DNA of 33,707 nucleotides. Origin: an uncultured Hungatella sp. (lineage in GTDB: Bacteria; Bacillota; Clostridia; Lachnospirales; Lachnospiraceae). The notes beneath the pieces were generated by a model. It was given only the letters and a program-made list of their open reading frames with translations, was not told where the DNA came from and did no database searches. The stretch spans positions 1 through 33,707 of the forward strand of contig CAMUJH010000047.1 of NCBI GenBank assembly GCA_947089145.1, in the 5' to 3' direction. Every line of letters starts with the position of its first letter. Within the stretch, counting starts at the first letter, position 1. Positions 14,328-22,342 of this stretch are shown here, piece by piece. The translations under genes were made by a program, and so were the position numbers.

Positions 14328-15671
14328 ATGGCAAAAGAACAGGTAGAGTTAAAACAGGTATTGGGATTTAAGGAACTGTTTACCCAAGCAGTAGGAAACA
14401 TTATCGGTGCTGGAGTTATGACGCTTTTAGGTTCAGCCATTGCGCTGACAGGGCGCTCCCTTCCATTTTCGTTTTTGGTTGCTACATTCATCGTAGTGGG
14501 CTATGCGCTCCCCTATGTCCTTATCTGCAGCGTGGCGCGGGTGAAGGGCGGAACGTATACCATGATTGGAATGCTTGCCGGTACGAGGCTTACCGGTGTG
14601 CAGTGCATTATGAATATTTTGGGCAACTTGGGACTGGGCATGTATGGCTTATCGCTGGCCTCATATTTTATCAGCTTTTTCGGTTTTGGCGATCCCAAGG
14701 TGATTGCATTGATTGCAGTGACGATATTCTATTTATTAAATGTATTTGGCATTGATAAGATGGCAAAGGCGCAGAATGTGATTGTATTGATGCTTTGTGT
14801 GGCGCTTGCTCTATTTGCCGCTTTCGGCATCAGCCATGTGCAGCCGGATTATTTTACCAACGGATTCATGACTGGAGGCTGGATGGGTTTATTCCAGGCA
14901 GGTGCGCTTATGACCAATGCGGTAGCCGGAGCATCCATGATCACGGCATTATCCGGCGAGGCAAAAAATCCCACCAGGGATATTCCGCTGGTTATCATAA
15001 TTGCAACTTTATCAGTATCAATCTTGTATGCCATTATTTCCGTAGTTGCGGCGGGTGTACTTCCGGTAGAGCAAGTGGCTGGGGAAAACTTATCCATGGT
15101 GGCCAATATTGTATTATCCAAGCCGCTTTACGTATTCTTTATGGTATTTGGCGCAATGTTTGCGATTATTTCTACCTTAAACGGACAGTTTGCCACAGCA
15201 TCCAGACCTCCGCTGCAGGCTTGCAGAGATGGCTGGTTTCCAGAGTGGATGGGGTATGTGCATCCGAAATTCCGCACGCCGGTAGTGCTGCTGACCATGT
15301 TTTACCTGATTTCTGTATTTACCATTTTATCCGGTTTGAAGATTAGAACCATTGCCAACCTGACCATTATATGCAGCGGAATTACCATATTAATTACCTG
15401 TGTTGCCGTTGTCCGACTGCCAAAGGTGTGCCCTACTGGCTGGAAGCACTCCAAGTTCCGCTGTTCCAATACCGTGCTTATCCTGATTGCCATTTATGCA
15501 ACAGGGGCGGAACTTTTTAATATTTATTTAAATATGAAGCAGCTTTCTCCCAAGATGCTGCTGGGAAATATTGCAATGATCATTGGGGCTGTGGCTTTTG
15601 CCTTTGCACGTTATAAATACACCCATATTACGCCCAGTTATATTGAAAATATGGGGGAAGAGCAGAAATGA
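14328..15671 (+). CDS. APC family amino acid permease
   Basis: A 447-residue protein with about 12 membrane segments. TM1 carries VGNIIGAGVMTLLGSA, the GxG helix break that binds substrate carboxyl and amino groups in the APC fold. TM6 region GASMITALSGEAKNPTRDIP is the second family motif. ATG 14328 follows AAAAAAGGAGAAAG. It lies between a C-S lyase and an amidohydrolase/M20 pair, so its substrate is probably an amino acid derivative such as an S-substituted cysteine or its N-acyl form. Specificity is not visible from sequence. Confidence 0.9.
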   Translation: MAKEQVELKQVLGFKELFTQAVGNIIGAGVMTLLGSAIALTGRSLPFSFLVATFIVVGYALPYVLICSVARVKGGTYTMIGMLAGTRLTGVQCIMNILGNLGLGMYGLSLASYFISFFGFGDPKVIALIAVTIFYLLNVFGIDKMAKAQNVIVLMLCVALALFAAFGISHVQPDYFTNGFMTGGWMGLFQAGALMTNAVAGASMITALSGEAKNPTRDIPLVIIIATLSVSILYAIISVVAAGVLPVEQVAGENLSMVANIVLSKPLYVFFMVFGAMFAIISTLNGQFATASRPPLQACRDGWFPEWMGYVHPKFRTPVVLLTMFYLISVFTILSGLKIRTIANLTIICSGITILITCVAVVRLPKVCPTGWKHSKFRCSNTVLILIAIYATGAELFNIYLNMKQLSPKMLLGNIAMIIGAVAFAFARYKYTHITPSYIENMGEEQK

Positions 15672-15736
15672 ATCAATGAAGCAGTAAAAACGGCAGATAC
15701 AGAAAGACGATCTGATAATGTAAAGGAGGAGAGAAC

Positions 15737-16897
15737 ATGATAAAGATTCAAGGCGGAACCATCCATACTGCAGTAAATAGAGAAGCCTTTCAAGGAGATA
15801 TTTTGATTGATGGAAAAAGGATCAAAAAAATTGGTACAGATATTCCGGAAGAGGCTGAATCCGTTATTGATGCCAGAGGACTGGATATTTTTCCAGGATT
15901 TATTGATGCCCACTGCCATGTAGGCCTGGATGTGTTTGGCGGCGGCCCGGCAGGGATGGAGTTTAATGAAACAAATGACCCGGTTACGCCGCAGCTTCGG
16001 GCCATTGACGGAATTAATCCTTTTGATAAGCACTTGGAGCTGGCACGCAAAGGAGGCGTTACATGCATAGCCACAGGTCCGGGAAGTTCAAATGCCATTG
16101 GCGGAACATTTGCGGCCATTAAGACTTGGGGGAAGCGGGCTGATAATATGATTGTCAAAGATCCCATTGGTATGAAATGCGCTTTTGGAGAAAATCCGAA
16201 AAAATTTTACCAGACAAAGGGAATTTCCAGCCGTTTGACCAATGCAGCCGTTATCCGAAATGCTTTGAAAAAGGCACAGATTTATAAAGAAAAATTGGAT
16301 GCCGCCAGAGGAGACAGGGCGAAATACCCTGCTTATGACCAGAAATCTGAGGCGCTTCTTCCGGTACTTTCCAGGGACATACCGCTTAAAGCCCATGTAC
16401 ATCAGGCAAATGATATTTTCACTGCTCTTCGGATAGCCAAAGAATTTCAGGTGGATATTACCTTGGAGCATGTAACAGAAGGCTATCTGGTAGTAGATGA
16501 ATTGGTGCAGGAAAAAGTAAGTATGGCAGTAGGCCCGTTCTTCTGTTCCGGTTCAAAGCTGGAATTTCAGAATGTCAGCATAGCAAATGCCGGAATTCTG
16601 GCAAATGCCGGGTGCCATGTCTGCCTTATTACAGATGCGCCGCTGATTCCGCTTCAGGGATTGCCGCTGTATGCAGGGATGGCAATAAAAGCAGGAATGG
16701 ATAAATACGAAGCCCTTCGGGCTATTACCATAAATGCCGCTGAACATCTTGGAATTGCAGATCGGGTCGGTTCCCTGGAAGAAGGCAAGGATGCGGATCT
16801 GGTAATTGTCAGCGGTTCTCCGTTTACGGCAATGGGGGATATCCGATACGTATGGATTGACGGAAGACAGGTGGAAGGAATATGTGCAAACTCATAA
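15737..16897 (+). CDS. HutI/prolidase-like metal-dependent amidohydrolase
   Basis: A 386-residue amidohydrolase_1-type enzyme (COG1228-like). It has the N-terminal beta-sandwich, then DAHCH (His59, His61), AHVHQAND (His220, His222), His245 in EHVTEGY and Asp300 in LITDAPL: the full metal set of the superfamily. The C-terminal GSLEEGKDADLVIVSG closes the sandwich. ATG 15737 sits behind AAAGGAGGAGAG. Relatives include imidazolonepropionase and Xaa-Pro or acyl-amino-acid dipeptidases. In this operon it could open a cyclic derivative or release the amino acid from a dipeptide such as a cysteinylglycine conjugate. Both are inferences. Confidence 0.85.
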   Translation: MIKIQGGTIHTAVNREAFQGDILIDGKRIKKIGTDIPEEAESVIDARGLDIFPGFIDAHCHVGLDVFGGGPAGMEFNETNDPVTPQLRAIDGINPFDKHLELARKGGVTCIATGPGSSNAIGGTFAAIKTWGKRADNMIVKDPIGMKCAFGENPKKFYQTKGISSRLTNAAVIRNALKKAQIYKEKLDAARGDRAKYPAYDQKSEALLPVLSRDIPLKAHVHQANDIFTALRIAKEFQVDITLEHVTEGYLVVDELVQEKVSMAVGPFFCSGSKLEFQNVSIANAGILANAGCHVCLITDAPLIPLQGLPLYAGMAIKAGMDKYEALRAITINAAEHLGIADRVGSLEEGKDADLVIVSGSPFTAMGDIRYVWIDGRQVEGICANS

Positions 16898-16950
16898 AAA
16901 GATAAAGTGCAGTGACAGCAATTCATTAAAAATATAAGGAGGCAATAAAA

Positions 16951-17319
16951 ATGAAGTTAATTAACACAGAAAAAGCGCCAGGGGCAATCGGGCCGTACTC
17001 TCAGGGATTTGAGGTAAACGGGGTAATTTACACTTCCGGGCAGATACCAGTAAACCCGGAGAACGGGGAAATACCAGAGGGAATTGCCCTGCAGGCGGAG
17101 CAGAGCTGCAAAAATGTAGGGGCAATTCTGGATGCTGCAGGAAGCAGCCTTGCAAAAGTATTTAAGACCACCTGTTTTTTGGCGGATATGAGAGACTTTG
17201 CGGCATTTAATGAGGTTTATGGAAAATATTTCGTGTCAAAGCCGGCAAGAAGCTGCGTGGTGGTGAAGACCCTGCCTAAGGGTGTACTGTGCGAGATAGA
17301 GGCTGTGGCAGAGACATAA
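16951..17319 (+). CDS. ridA: RidA family enamine/imine deaminase
   Basis: A 122-residue YjgF/YER057c/UK114 protein. It keeps the catalytic set: Tyr16 in GPYSQGF, the GVIYTSGQIP strand, Arg100 in PARSCVVV, and Glu116 in CEIEAVAE. That pattern belongs to the active archetypal RidA subgroup, which hydrolyses 2-aminoacrylate to pyruvate and ammonia. The start lies behind AAGGAGG. Its presence between two C-S lyases fits well, because those enzymes release 2-aminoacrylate, which otherwise inactivates PLP enzymes. It is the only RidA gene in the window. Confidence 0.95.
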   Translation: MKLINTEKAPGAIGPYSQGFEVNGVIYTSGQIPVNPENGEIPEGIALQAEQSCKNVGAILDAAGSSLAKVFKTTCFLADMRDFAAFNEVYGKYFVSKPARSCVVVKTLPKGVLCEIEAVAET

Positions 17320-17374
17320 TCCAGAAGACATATGTTCAGGGATGAAAACAGGATTGAGTGATTAGAAACATAAG

Positions 17375-17413
17375 GGCCAGGCCATGATTGCACCACTGCA
17401 AATTGTCCTGGCC
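17375..17413 (+). promoter_or_regulatory. intra-operon hairpin
   Basis: GGCCAGG (17375-17381) pairs with CCTGGCC (17407-17413), with an inner TTGCA/TGCAA stem around CCAC. AATTCTTAATT follows, which is too poor in T for a good terminator. It lies in the widest gap of the operon (155 bp, between ridA and the M20 gene). It may attenuate or stabilise the upstream message. Confidence 0.5.
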
Positions 17414-17474
17414 AATTCTTAATTAAAGGATAAGAGACAGCGGCTTACGAAGATGCATGGGAAGGAGAAAAACA

Positions 17475-18659
17475 ATGGAGCTATCCAGGATAAAGGAACT
17501 TTCTGTAAAGTATCAGGAGTACATGGTTAAGATGCGGAGGGAATTTCACTGCCATCCGGAACTTTCTGGGGAGGAGTACCATACAAGGGATATTCTGGTT
17601 CGGGAAATCGAAGCAATGGAGCTGCCCTATAAGCTGTTAAAAGGAACGGGGCTCATTGCAGTGATTGAAGGGAAAAAGCCAGGAAAGCACAGGGTGATCC
17701 GTGCGGATATGGACGGGCTTCCTGTGAAAGAGGAGATCTGCAATTTAAAGCAGCCCAAGGCCTGCGTGTCCAAGATTGACGGCGCTTGCCACGCCTGCGG
17801 CCATGATGCCCACATGGCAGTGCTTTTGGGGACGATGAAAGTACTGACCCAAATCAGAGACGAAATGGAAGGCACGGTGTACTGCTGCTTTGAGGAGGGC
17901 GAAGAGACAAACTGCGGAATAGAAACTATGTTGGAAATGCTGGAGGAATACCCTATTGATGAATGCTTTGCGCTCCATGTGTACAGCGGGCTGGATGCCG
18001 GAAAGGTGAATATTGTCCCAGGACCCAGGATGGCGGGAACAGTGGGCATTGGATTTCATGTAAAGGGAAAAGCAGGCCATGGCTCCAGGCCGGATCAGGC
18101 GGCAAATCCCATTGTGCCGGCAGCCCATATTATTACCCAGATCGATTCGGCATTTTTAAATCAGATCAATGCAGAGGAAACCGTTACCTTAGGGATTTGC
18201 GTGTTCCAGGCCGGAGAAACCACCAATGTTATCCCGGATGACGCCTATATTGGAGGGACGGCACGGTACTTCAATAAAGAAGAGGGGGAGAAAGCACTGT
18301 CTATTATTAATATGGTTGCCGAACATACTGCTGCCTGCCATAAATGCACCATAGAGTTTACACAGAGAAATAAAATCAGCCTGCTTCCAGTGGTGAATGA
18401 TGCAGGTGTTGCCGGCCGGGTGCAGGAAATGGCCGGAAAAATCTGCGGTATAGATGTTCTGGGAGAATGTGACCGATGGTATGCTTCAGAATGTTACAGT
18501 ATGTATCTGGAAAAATATCCAGGTGCGCTGGGATTTTTAGGAATCCGAAACAAAGACTACGGCAGCGGTGCGGCGCACCATAATGGAAAATTTGACATTG
18601 ATGAGAGTTCTCTGTATTTAGGCGTGTGTGCAGAAATTGGGTTTGTGTTGAGCAAGTAG
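17475..18659 (+). CDS. M20 family N-acyl-amino-acid amidohydrolase
   Basis: A 394-residue M20D-type peptidase/deacylase. FHCHPELSGEEYHTRD is the typical N-terminus. The metal ligands are in CHACGHDAHMAVLLG and the catalytic EEGEE, and the lid domain begins near GKAGHGSRPDQAANPI. The C-terminal GAAHHNGKFDIDE completes the site. Members include hippurate hydrolase, N-acetyl-diaminopimelate deacetylase and the N-acetylcysteine-conjugate deacetylases of Bacillus sulfur operons. No signal peptide, so intracellular. ATG 17475 follows GGAAGGAGAA. The next gene is a C-S lyase 20 bp away, which favours removal of an N-acyl group from an S-substituted cysteine. Confidence 0.92.
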   Translation: MELSRIKELSVKYQEYMVKMRREFHCHPELSGEEYHTRDILVREIEAMELPYKLLKGTGLIAVIEGKKPGKHRVIRADMDGLPVKEEICNLKQPKACVSKIDGACHACGHDAHMAVLLGTMKVLTQIRDEMEGTVYCCFEEGEETNCGIETMLEMLEEYPIDECFALHVYSGLDAGKVNIVPGPRMAGTVGIGFHVKGKAGHGSRPDQAANPIVPAAHIITQIDSAFLNQINAEETVTLGICVFQAGETTNVIPDDAYIGGTARYFNKEEGEKALSIINMVAEHTAACHKCTIEFTQRNKISLLPVVNDAGVAGRVQEMAGKICGIDVLGECDRWYASECYSMYLEKYPGALGFLGIRNKDYGSGAAHHNGKFDIDESSLYLGVCAEIGFVLSK

Positions 18660-18679
18660 AGAAAAAGAGGATGGGTGAA

Positions 18680-19855
18680 ATGGAAAGACAGGAATTTTTA
18701 GATAATTATTTAACGGATCGCCGTGGGACTGACTGCTCTAAATGGGACGGCCTTAAGGCAAAGTTCGGAGAAAAGGATCTGCTTGCCATGTGGGTGGCAG
18801 ATATGGAGTTTAAGACGTGTGACGCCATTACGACGGCTTTGGAGAAGAGGGTCCGCCACGGAGTCTTTGGCTACAGCATTGTGCCGGATCGTTACTATGA
18901 GGTGTATTCCCGATGGATGGAGAGACGATACGGATTTCCGGTAAAGAAAGAGTGGGTGAGATTTTCTACAGGCTGTGTGACTGGCATTTCTTGGATGATC
19001 CATGCGTTTACCAATCCTGGAGACGCCTGCATGATACTGACGCCGGTTTACTACCCATTTCACAATGTGGTAACCAATAATAACCGTATCCTGGTAAAAG
19101 TAGATTTAAAATATCATAACGGCTATTTTACCATGGATTATGATGCGGTTGAAAAGGCGGTTAGGGAGAATCAGGTTAAGATGTTTCTCATGTGCTCTCC
19201 CCACAATCCGGCGGGAAGAGTGTGGACGGAGGAAGAACTGGATCAGGTGCTTGCCATCTGTAGGAGGCACCATGTGCTGGTGGTCAGCGATGAGATTCAT
19301 CAGGATATTGTGTTTAAGGGAAAACGGTTTATTCCGGCGGCTGCAGTGGCAGGCAGGAAGTACAGAGACATGGTGGTAACTCTGAACTCTGCATCGAAAA
19401 CCTTTAATCTGGCGACGCTGATCCATTCCCATATTATAATTACAGATGAGAAGCTGATGGAGGCTTACGATAAGTTTGCATCAGGCCTGAACCGGACAGA
19501 AGTCAGCATCATGGGAATGGAAGCCGCTATGGCTGGTTATGAAAAAGGGGAGGAGTGGCTTGGCTCAGTGCTGAATGTCATCTATGACAATTACTGCTAT
19601 CTGAAAGGAACTCTTGAGAGAGGGCTGCCAGGGGTGCAGGTGTGCTGCATGGAAGGAACTTATCTGCCGATGATTGATTTGAGAGCCTGTGTGGAACCGG
19701 ATAAGGTGCAGGAGTTTGTGCAGAAAAGGTGCCGTCTTGCTGTGGATTACGGAGAGTGGTTTGGAGATGGGTATAAGGGGTTTATTCGCATGAACCTGGC
19801 CACAGATCCGGCCTATGTGAGACAGGCGGCGGAGAGGATGATCAGTCAGGCATAA
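18680..19855 (+). CDS. MalY/PatB-type cysteine-S-conjugate beta-lyase (copy 2)
   Basis: A 391-residue second MalY/PatB enzyme. MWVADMEFKTCDAIT, CSPHNPAGRVWTEEEL, VVSDEIHQDIVFKGK and Lys240 in NSASKTFNLATL mirror copy 1. The active-site surroundings differ: SAS before the lysine instead of APS, and a different N-terminal specificity region. The two therefore probably act on different S-substituents. ATG 18680 is preferred over ATG 18671, because AAAGAGG abuts 18671. It is the last gene of the operon and precedes a strong terminator. Confidence 0.9.
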   Translation: MERQEFLDNYLTDRRGTDCSKWDGLKAKFGEKDLLAMWVADMEFKTCDAITTALEKRVRHGVFGYSIVPDRYYEVYSRWMERRYGFPVKKEWVRFSTGCVTGISWMIHAFTNPGDACMILTPVYYPFHNVVTNNNRILVKVDLKYHNGYFTMDYDAVEKAVRENQVKMFLMCSPHNPAGRVWTEEELDQVLAICRRHHVLVVSDEIHQDIVFKGKRFIPAAAVAGRKYRDMVVTLNSASKTFNLATLIHSHIIITDEKLMEAYDKFASGLNRTEVSIMGMEAAMAGYEKGEEWLGSVLNVIYDNYCYLKGTLERGLPGVQVCCMEGTYLPMIDLRACVEPDKVQEFVQKRCRLAVDYGEWFGDGYKGFIRMNLATDPAYVRQAAERMISQA

Positions 19856-19863
19856 TAGTGGGT

Positions 19864-19906
19864 ATCCCCCTTAGCTGCTGCAGGGACAGCTAAGGGGGAT
19901 ATTTTC
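19864..19906 (+). terminator. Rho-independent terminator of the C-S lyase operon
   Basis: ATCCCCCTTAGCTG (19864-19877) pairs perfectly over 14 bp with CAGCTAAGGGGGAT (19887-19900) around a 9-nt loop, followed by ATTTTCTG. It lies 9 bp after the last gene. Confidence 0.9.
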
Positions 19907-20015
19907 TGCTTTCATATAAGTCTTTTTTTCTCTTCTGTTAAGTCGCAAAAAAACATTCCCATTTCAGACATGCAGATTTATACTGAAAAATAAAAATGCA
20001 GGAGGAATCAACGTG

Positions 20016-20708
20016 ATGGCTCATGATAAAAAGAAATTCTTGACATTCAGTTATGATGACGGCGTGACCCAGGACAAAAGGCTTGTAAAGATCTTTAATA
20101 AATATGGACTGAAAGCAACCTTTAATATAAACTCAGAGCTGCTTGGAACTCCCGGATATTTAAGACGGGAGAACATGTGGATCAGCCACAATAAAATAGA
20201 GCCGGAGGAGGCGGCTCAGGTTTACAGAGGCCATGAAGTGGCAGTCCATACCCTGACCCATCCCCATCTGCCGGAATTGACCGATGATGAAGTCGTACGT
20301 CAGATTGAGGAGGATAGGGTAAACCTGGAGAGGCTTACGTGGCAGAAGGTGGAAGGCATGGCCTATCCCGGAGGAGGGCTTACCCATGATGATCGGGTGG
20401 TGGAGCTTATCAGGACCCGGACAAAAATGCGGTATTGCAGAACCACCATAAGCAGCTACAGCTTTGATGTGCAGAAAGATCTGCTGCAGTTTAAACCCAC
20501 CATATACCACCTGGAATTTGATAAAATGATGGAACTGGGAGAAAAATTTTTATCGCTGAATGCAGAGGATATACAGATTTATTATATTTGGGGACACAGC
20601 TATGAATTTGATTATTATGACACCTGGGACAAATTCGAGCAGTTCTGCAAGATGATGAGCGGACGGGATGACATCTTTTACGGGACGAATAAAGAGGTTC
20701 TTTTCTAA
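20016..20708 (+). CDS. polysaccharide deacetylase family protein (CE4-like)
   Basis: A 230-residue NodB-homology protein. FSYDDG supplies the catalytic Asp and metal Asp (motif 1), and HTLTHPHL supplies the two metal His (motif 2). YPGG near residue 115 replaces the usual RxPY/Y arginine motif, and a late WGHSYEFD resembles motif 5. No signal peptide, so it acts in the cytoplasm, unlike wall-modifying CE4 enzymes. GTG 20013 and ATG 20016 are both possible behind GGAGGA. It lies alone between a terminator and the sugar-binding protein's promoter. It may remove acetyl groups from imported oligosaccharides, linking it to the next locus (inference). Confidence 0.85.
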   Translation: MAHDKKKFLTFSYDDGVTQDKRLVKIFNKYGLKATFNINSELLGTPGYLRRENMWISHNKIEPEEAAQVYRGHEVAVHTLTHPHLPELTDDEVVRQIEEDRVNLERLTWQKVEGMAYPGGGLTHDDRVVELIRTRTKMRYCRTTISSYSFDVQKDLLQFKPTIYHLEFDKMMELGEKFLSLNAEDIQIYYIWGHSYEFDYYDTWDKFEQFCKMMSGRDDIFYGTNKEVLF

Positions 20709-20711
20709 AAA

Positions 20712-20746
20712 GTCGGTATTTTCCCGTGGTTATGTCGGAATAATCC
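20712..20746 (+). promoter_or_regulatory. tandem 13-bp direct repeats, candidate AraC-type activator site
   Basis: GTCGGTATTTTCC (20712-20724) and GTCGGAATAATCC (20734-20746) match at 10 of 13 positions. They start 22 bp apart, two helical turns, and the second ends 2 bp before the -35 box. That is the classical layout of AraC-family activator sites. The YesN-type response regulator encoded in this locus is the likely binder (inference). Confidence 0.65.
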
Positions 20747-20748
20747 AT

Positions 20749-20776
20749 TTGTGGCACTGCTCTTTTTTGCTAGAAT
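20749..20776 (+). promoter_or_regulatory. promoter of the sugar-binding protein gene
   Basis: TTGTGG (20749-20754), a 16-bp spacer ending in TGC, and TAGAAT (20771-20776): an extended -10 promoter with a weak -35, as expected for one that needs an activator. An inverted repeat, CTTTTTTGCT (20762-20771) with AGCAAAAAAG (20783-20792), spans the -10 and start region and could be a second control site or a leader hairpin. Confidence 0.65.
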
Positions 20777-20818
20777 TAGAGCAGCAAAAAAGTTTATGCG
20801 AAGGAGAGGAGAAGAAAT

Positions 20819-22222
20819 ATGAGAAGTAAAATGAAACGCATAGCAGCATTAGGCCTTGCAGGCATTATGATAGGTTCCCTGGCAGCCTGCGGCGGGAGCG
20901 CAGGCGGTGGAGAAACCCAGCCGGCCGGCGCCGGCACTGCAGCCGCTTCGGATAATAAGACGGAGCAAAGCGCAGGCGCCCAGGCAGACAACACCGGCGC
21001 AGGGGAGGCTGTAACCTTGAAATTCTCATGGTGGGGAAATCAGAACCGGCATGACTACACTCAGAAAATCCTGGATAAGTACACGGAGCTCCATCCCAAT
21101 GTAACCTTTGAAGCCATGCCGTCAGGTTGGGACGGATATTTTGACAAGCTGTCTACGCAGGCTGCTTCAGGGTCTATGCCGGATATTGTGCAGATGGATT
21201 ACTTGTATATCACTACTTACGCAAAGAACAATTCCCTTGCGGACATGCAGCCATACATTGACAATGGCACCATCGATGTATCAGGAATGTCAGAGGCTGT
21301 TTTAAACACGGGAAGAATCGACGATAAACTGGCTGGGATTGTAGGTTCCACAGGAACCCTTGCAGTAGGATACAATCCCGACGTGTTTAAAGAAGCCGGG
21401 CTGGAGGAGCCTAATCAGTCAGGAGACTGGACCTGGGATGATTTTGCGGCTGCTGCGAAAAAGGTTAAAGAAACCACGGGAAAACTAGGCGTGACTTCAA
21501 CCGGCGTTGTAGATGACACCAATCTGTTTAACTATTGGGTAAGACAGCATGGGGAGCAGCTGTTTGCTGATGACAACCGGTCGCTGGGCTATAAGGACGA
21601 TCAGATCATGGTGGATTATCTCAACATGTGGAAGGATCTGATGGATGCAGGCGCTGCGGCTAATCCTGACGAATATGCCCAGATCCAGACATTAGGCCAG
21701 GAAGCCGGACCAGTGGTTACGGGAGATGCCGGAATGATCAATGAGAACAATAATTACGCTAGCAAGATGAGCAGCAGAAACAGCAATTTAAAGATCACTA
21801 CGCCTCCTCTTAACAGTACCAATACAAAGGCCATGTGGAATAAGCCTGGGTATTTCCTCTGTATCTCAGAGACATCCAAGGTAAAGGATGAGGCAGCGGC
21901 ATTTATCAGCTGGTTTTTGAATTCCGAGGAAGCAAATGACATTATGATGGCTGAGAGAGGCGTTCCGTCTCTGTCTAATGTAAGGGAATTCCTGGTTAAC
22001 TCCGGAAAGATGGATCAAAAGCAGAAAGAGATGTTTGAATATGCAGACATGGTGCTTGAATTTTCCGGCGAGGCTCCCGCACCAGATCCTATCGGTATCG
22101 CAGAAGTGGGAGAGAGCTTTAAGAATTCGGCATATAAGGCATTTTACGGCCAGATATCAACAGAAGAAGCAGCGGCTGAATTCCGAAAGGAAGCAGACGA
22201 GATTTTAGCACGCAATAATTAA
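20819..22222 (+). CDS. CUT1 extracellular sugar-binding lipoprotein
   Basis: A 467-residue family 1 solute-binding protein. The signal peptide ends in the lipobox LAAC, with the lipidated Cys at residue 24, followed by a Gly/Ala/Thr-rich linker to about residue 60. The mature domain begins VTLKFSWWGNQNRHDYTQKI, typical of oligosaccharide binders. GDWTWDDFAAAAKK and the WFLNSEEANDIMMAERGVPS segment are family landmarks. It sits on the outer membrane face and hands sugar to the two permeases 6-7 kb downstream. A terminator right after the gene should make its transcript the most abundant of the locus. Confidence 0.95.
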   Translation: MRSKMKRIAALGLAGIMIGSLAACGGSAGGGETQPAGAGTAAASDNKTEQSAGAQADNTGAGEAVTLKFSWWGNQNRHDYTQKILDKYTELHPNVTFEAMPSGWDGYFDKLSTQAASGSMPDIVQMDYLYITTYAKNNSLADMQPYIDNGTIDVSGMSEAVLNTGRIDDKLAGIVGSTGTLAVGYNPDVFKEAGLEEPNQSGDWTWDDFAAAAKKVKETTGKLGVTSTGVVDDTNLFNYWVRQHGEQLFADDNRSLGYKDDQIMVDYLNMWKDLMDAGAAANPDEYAQIQTLGQEAGPVVTGDAGMINENNNYASKMSSRNSNLKITTPPLNSTNTKAMWNKPGYFLCISETSKVKDEAAAFISWFLNSEEANDIMMAERGVPSLSNVREFLVNSGKMDQKQKEMFEYADMVLEFSGEAPAPDPIGIAEVGESFKNSAYKAFYGQISTEEAAAEFRKEADEILARNN

Positions 22223-22234
22223 TCCGCACAAAAC

Positions 22235-22286
22235 ATGCCCTAAAACCGTAAAGCGCAGATGCTCAACTGGTTTTAGGGCATTTTTC
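22235..22286 (+). terminator. terminator/attenuator after the binding-protein gene
   Basis: ATGCCCTAAAACC (22235-22247) pairs perfectly with GGTTTTAGGGCAT (22269-22281), followed by TTTTTC. Partial read-through would feed the enzyme, two-component and permease genes at a lower level than the binding protein. Confidence 0.88.
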
Positions 22287-22342
22287 ATGGACAGGTTTCT
22301 GCTTTTAAGAAAATGTGGTAAACTGCAAGGGGAGGGAATGAC

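Noticed and set aside
22287-22342. TTTCTG-N17-TAAACT before the esterase/GH115 gene
   Set aside because: Both hexamers match poorly. Read-through from the upstream attenuator explains expression without it.
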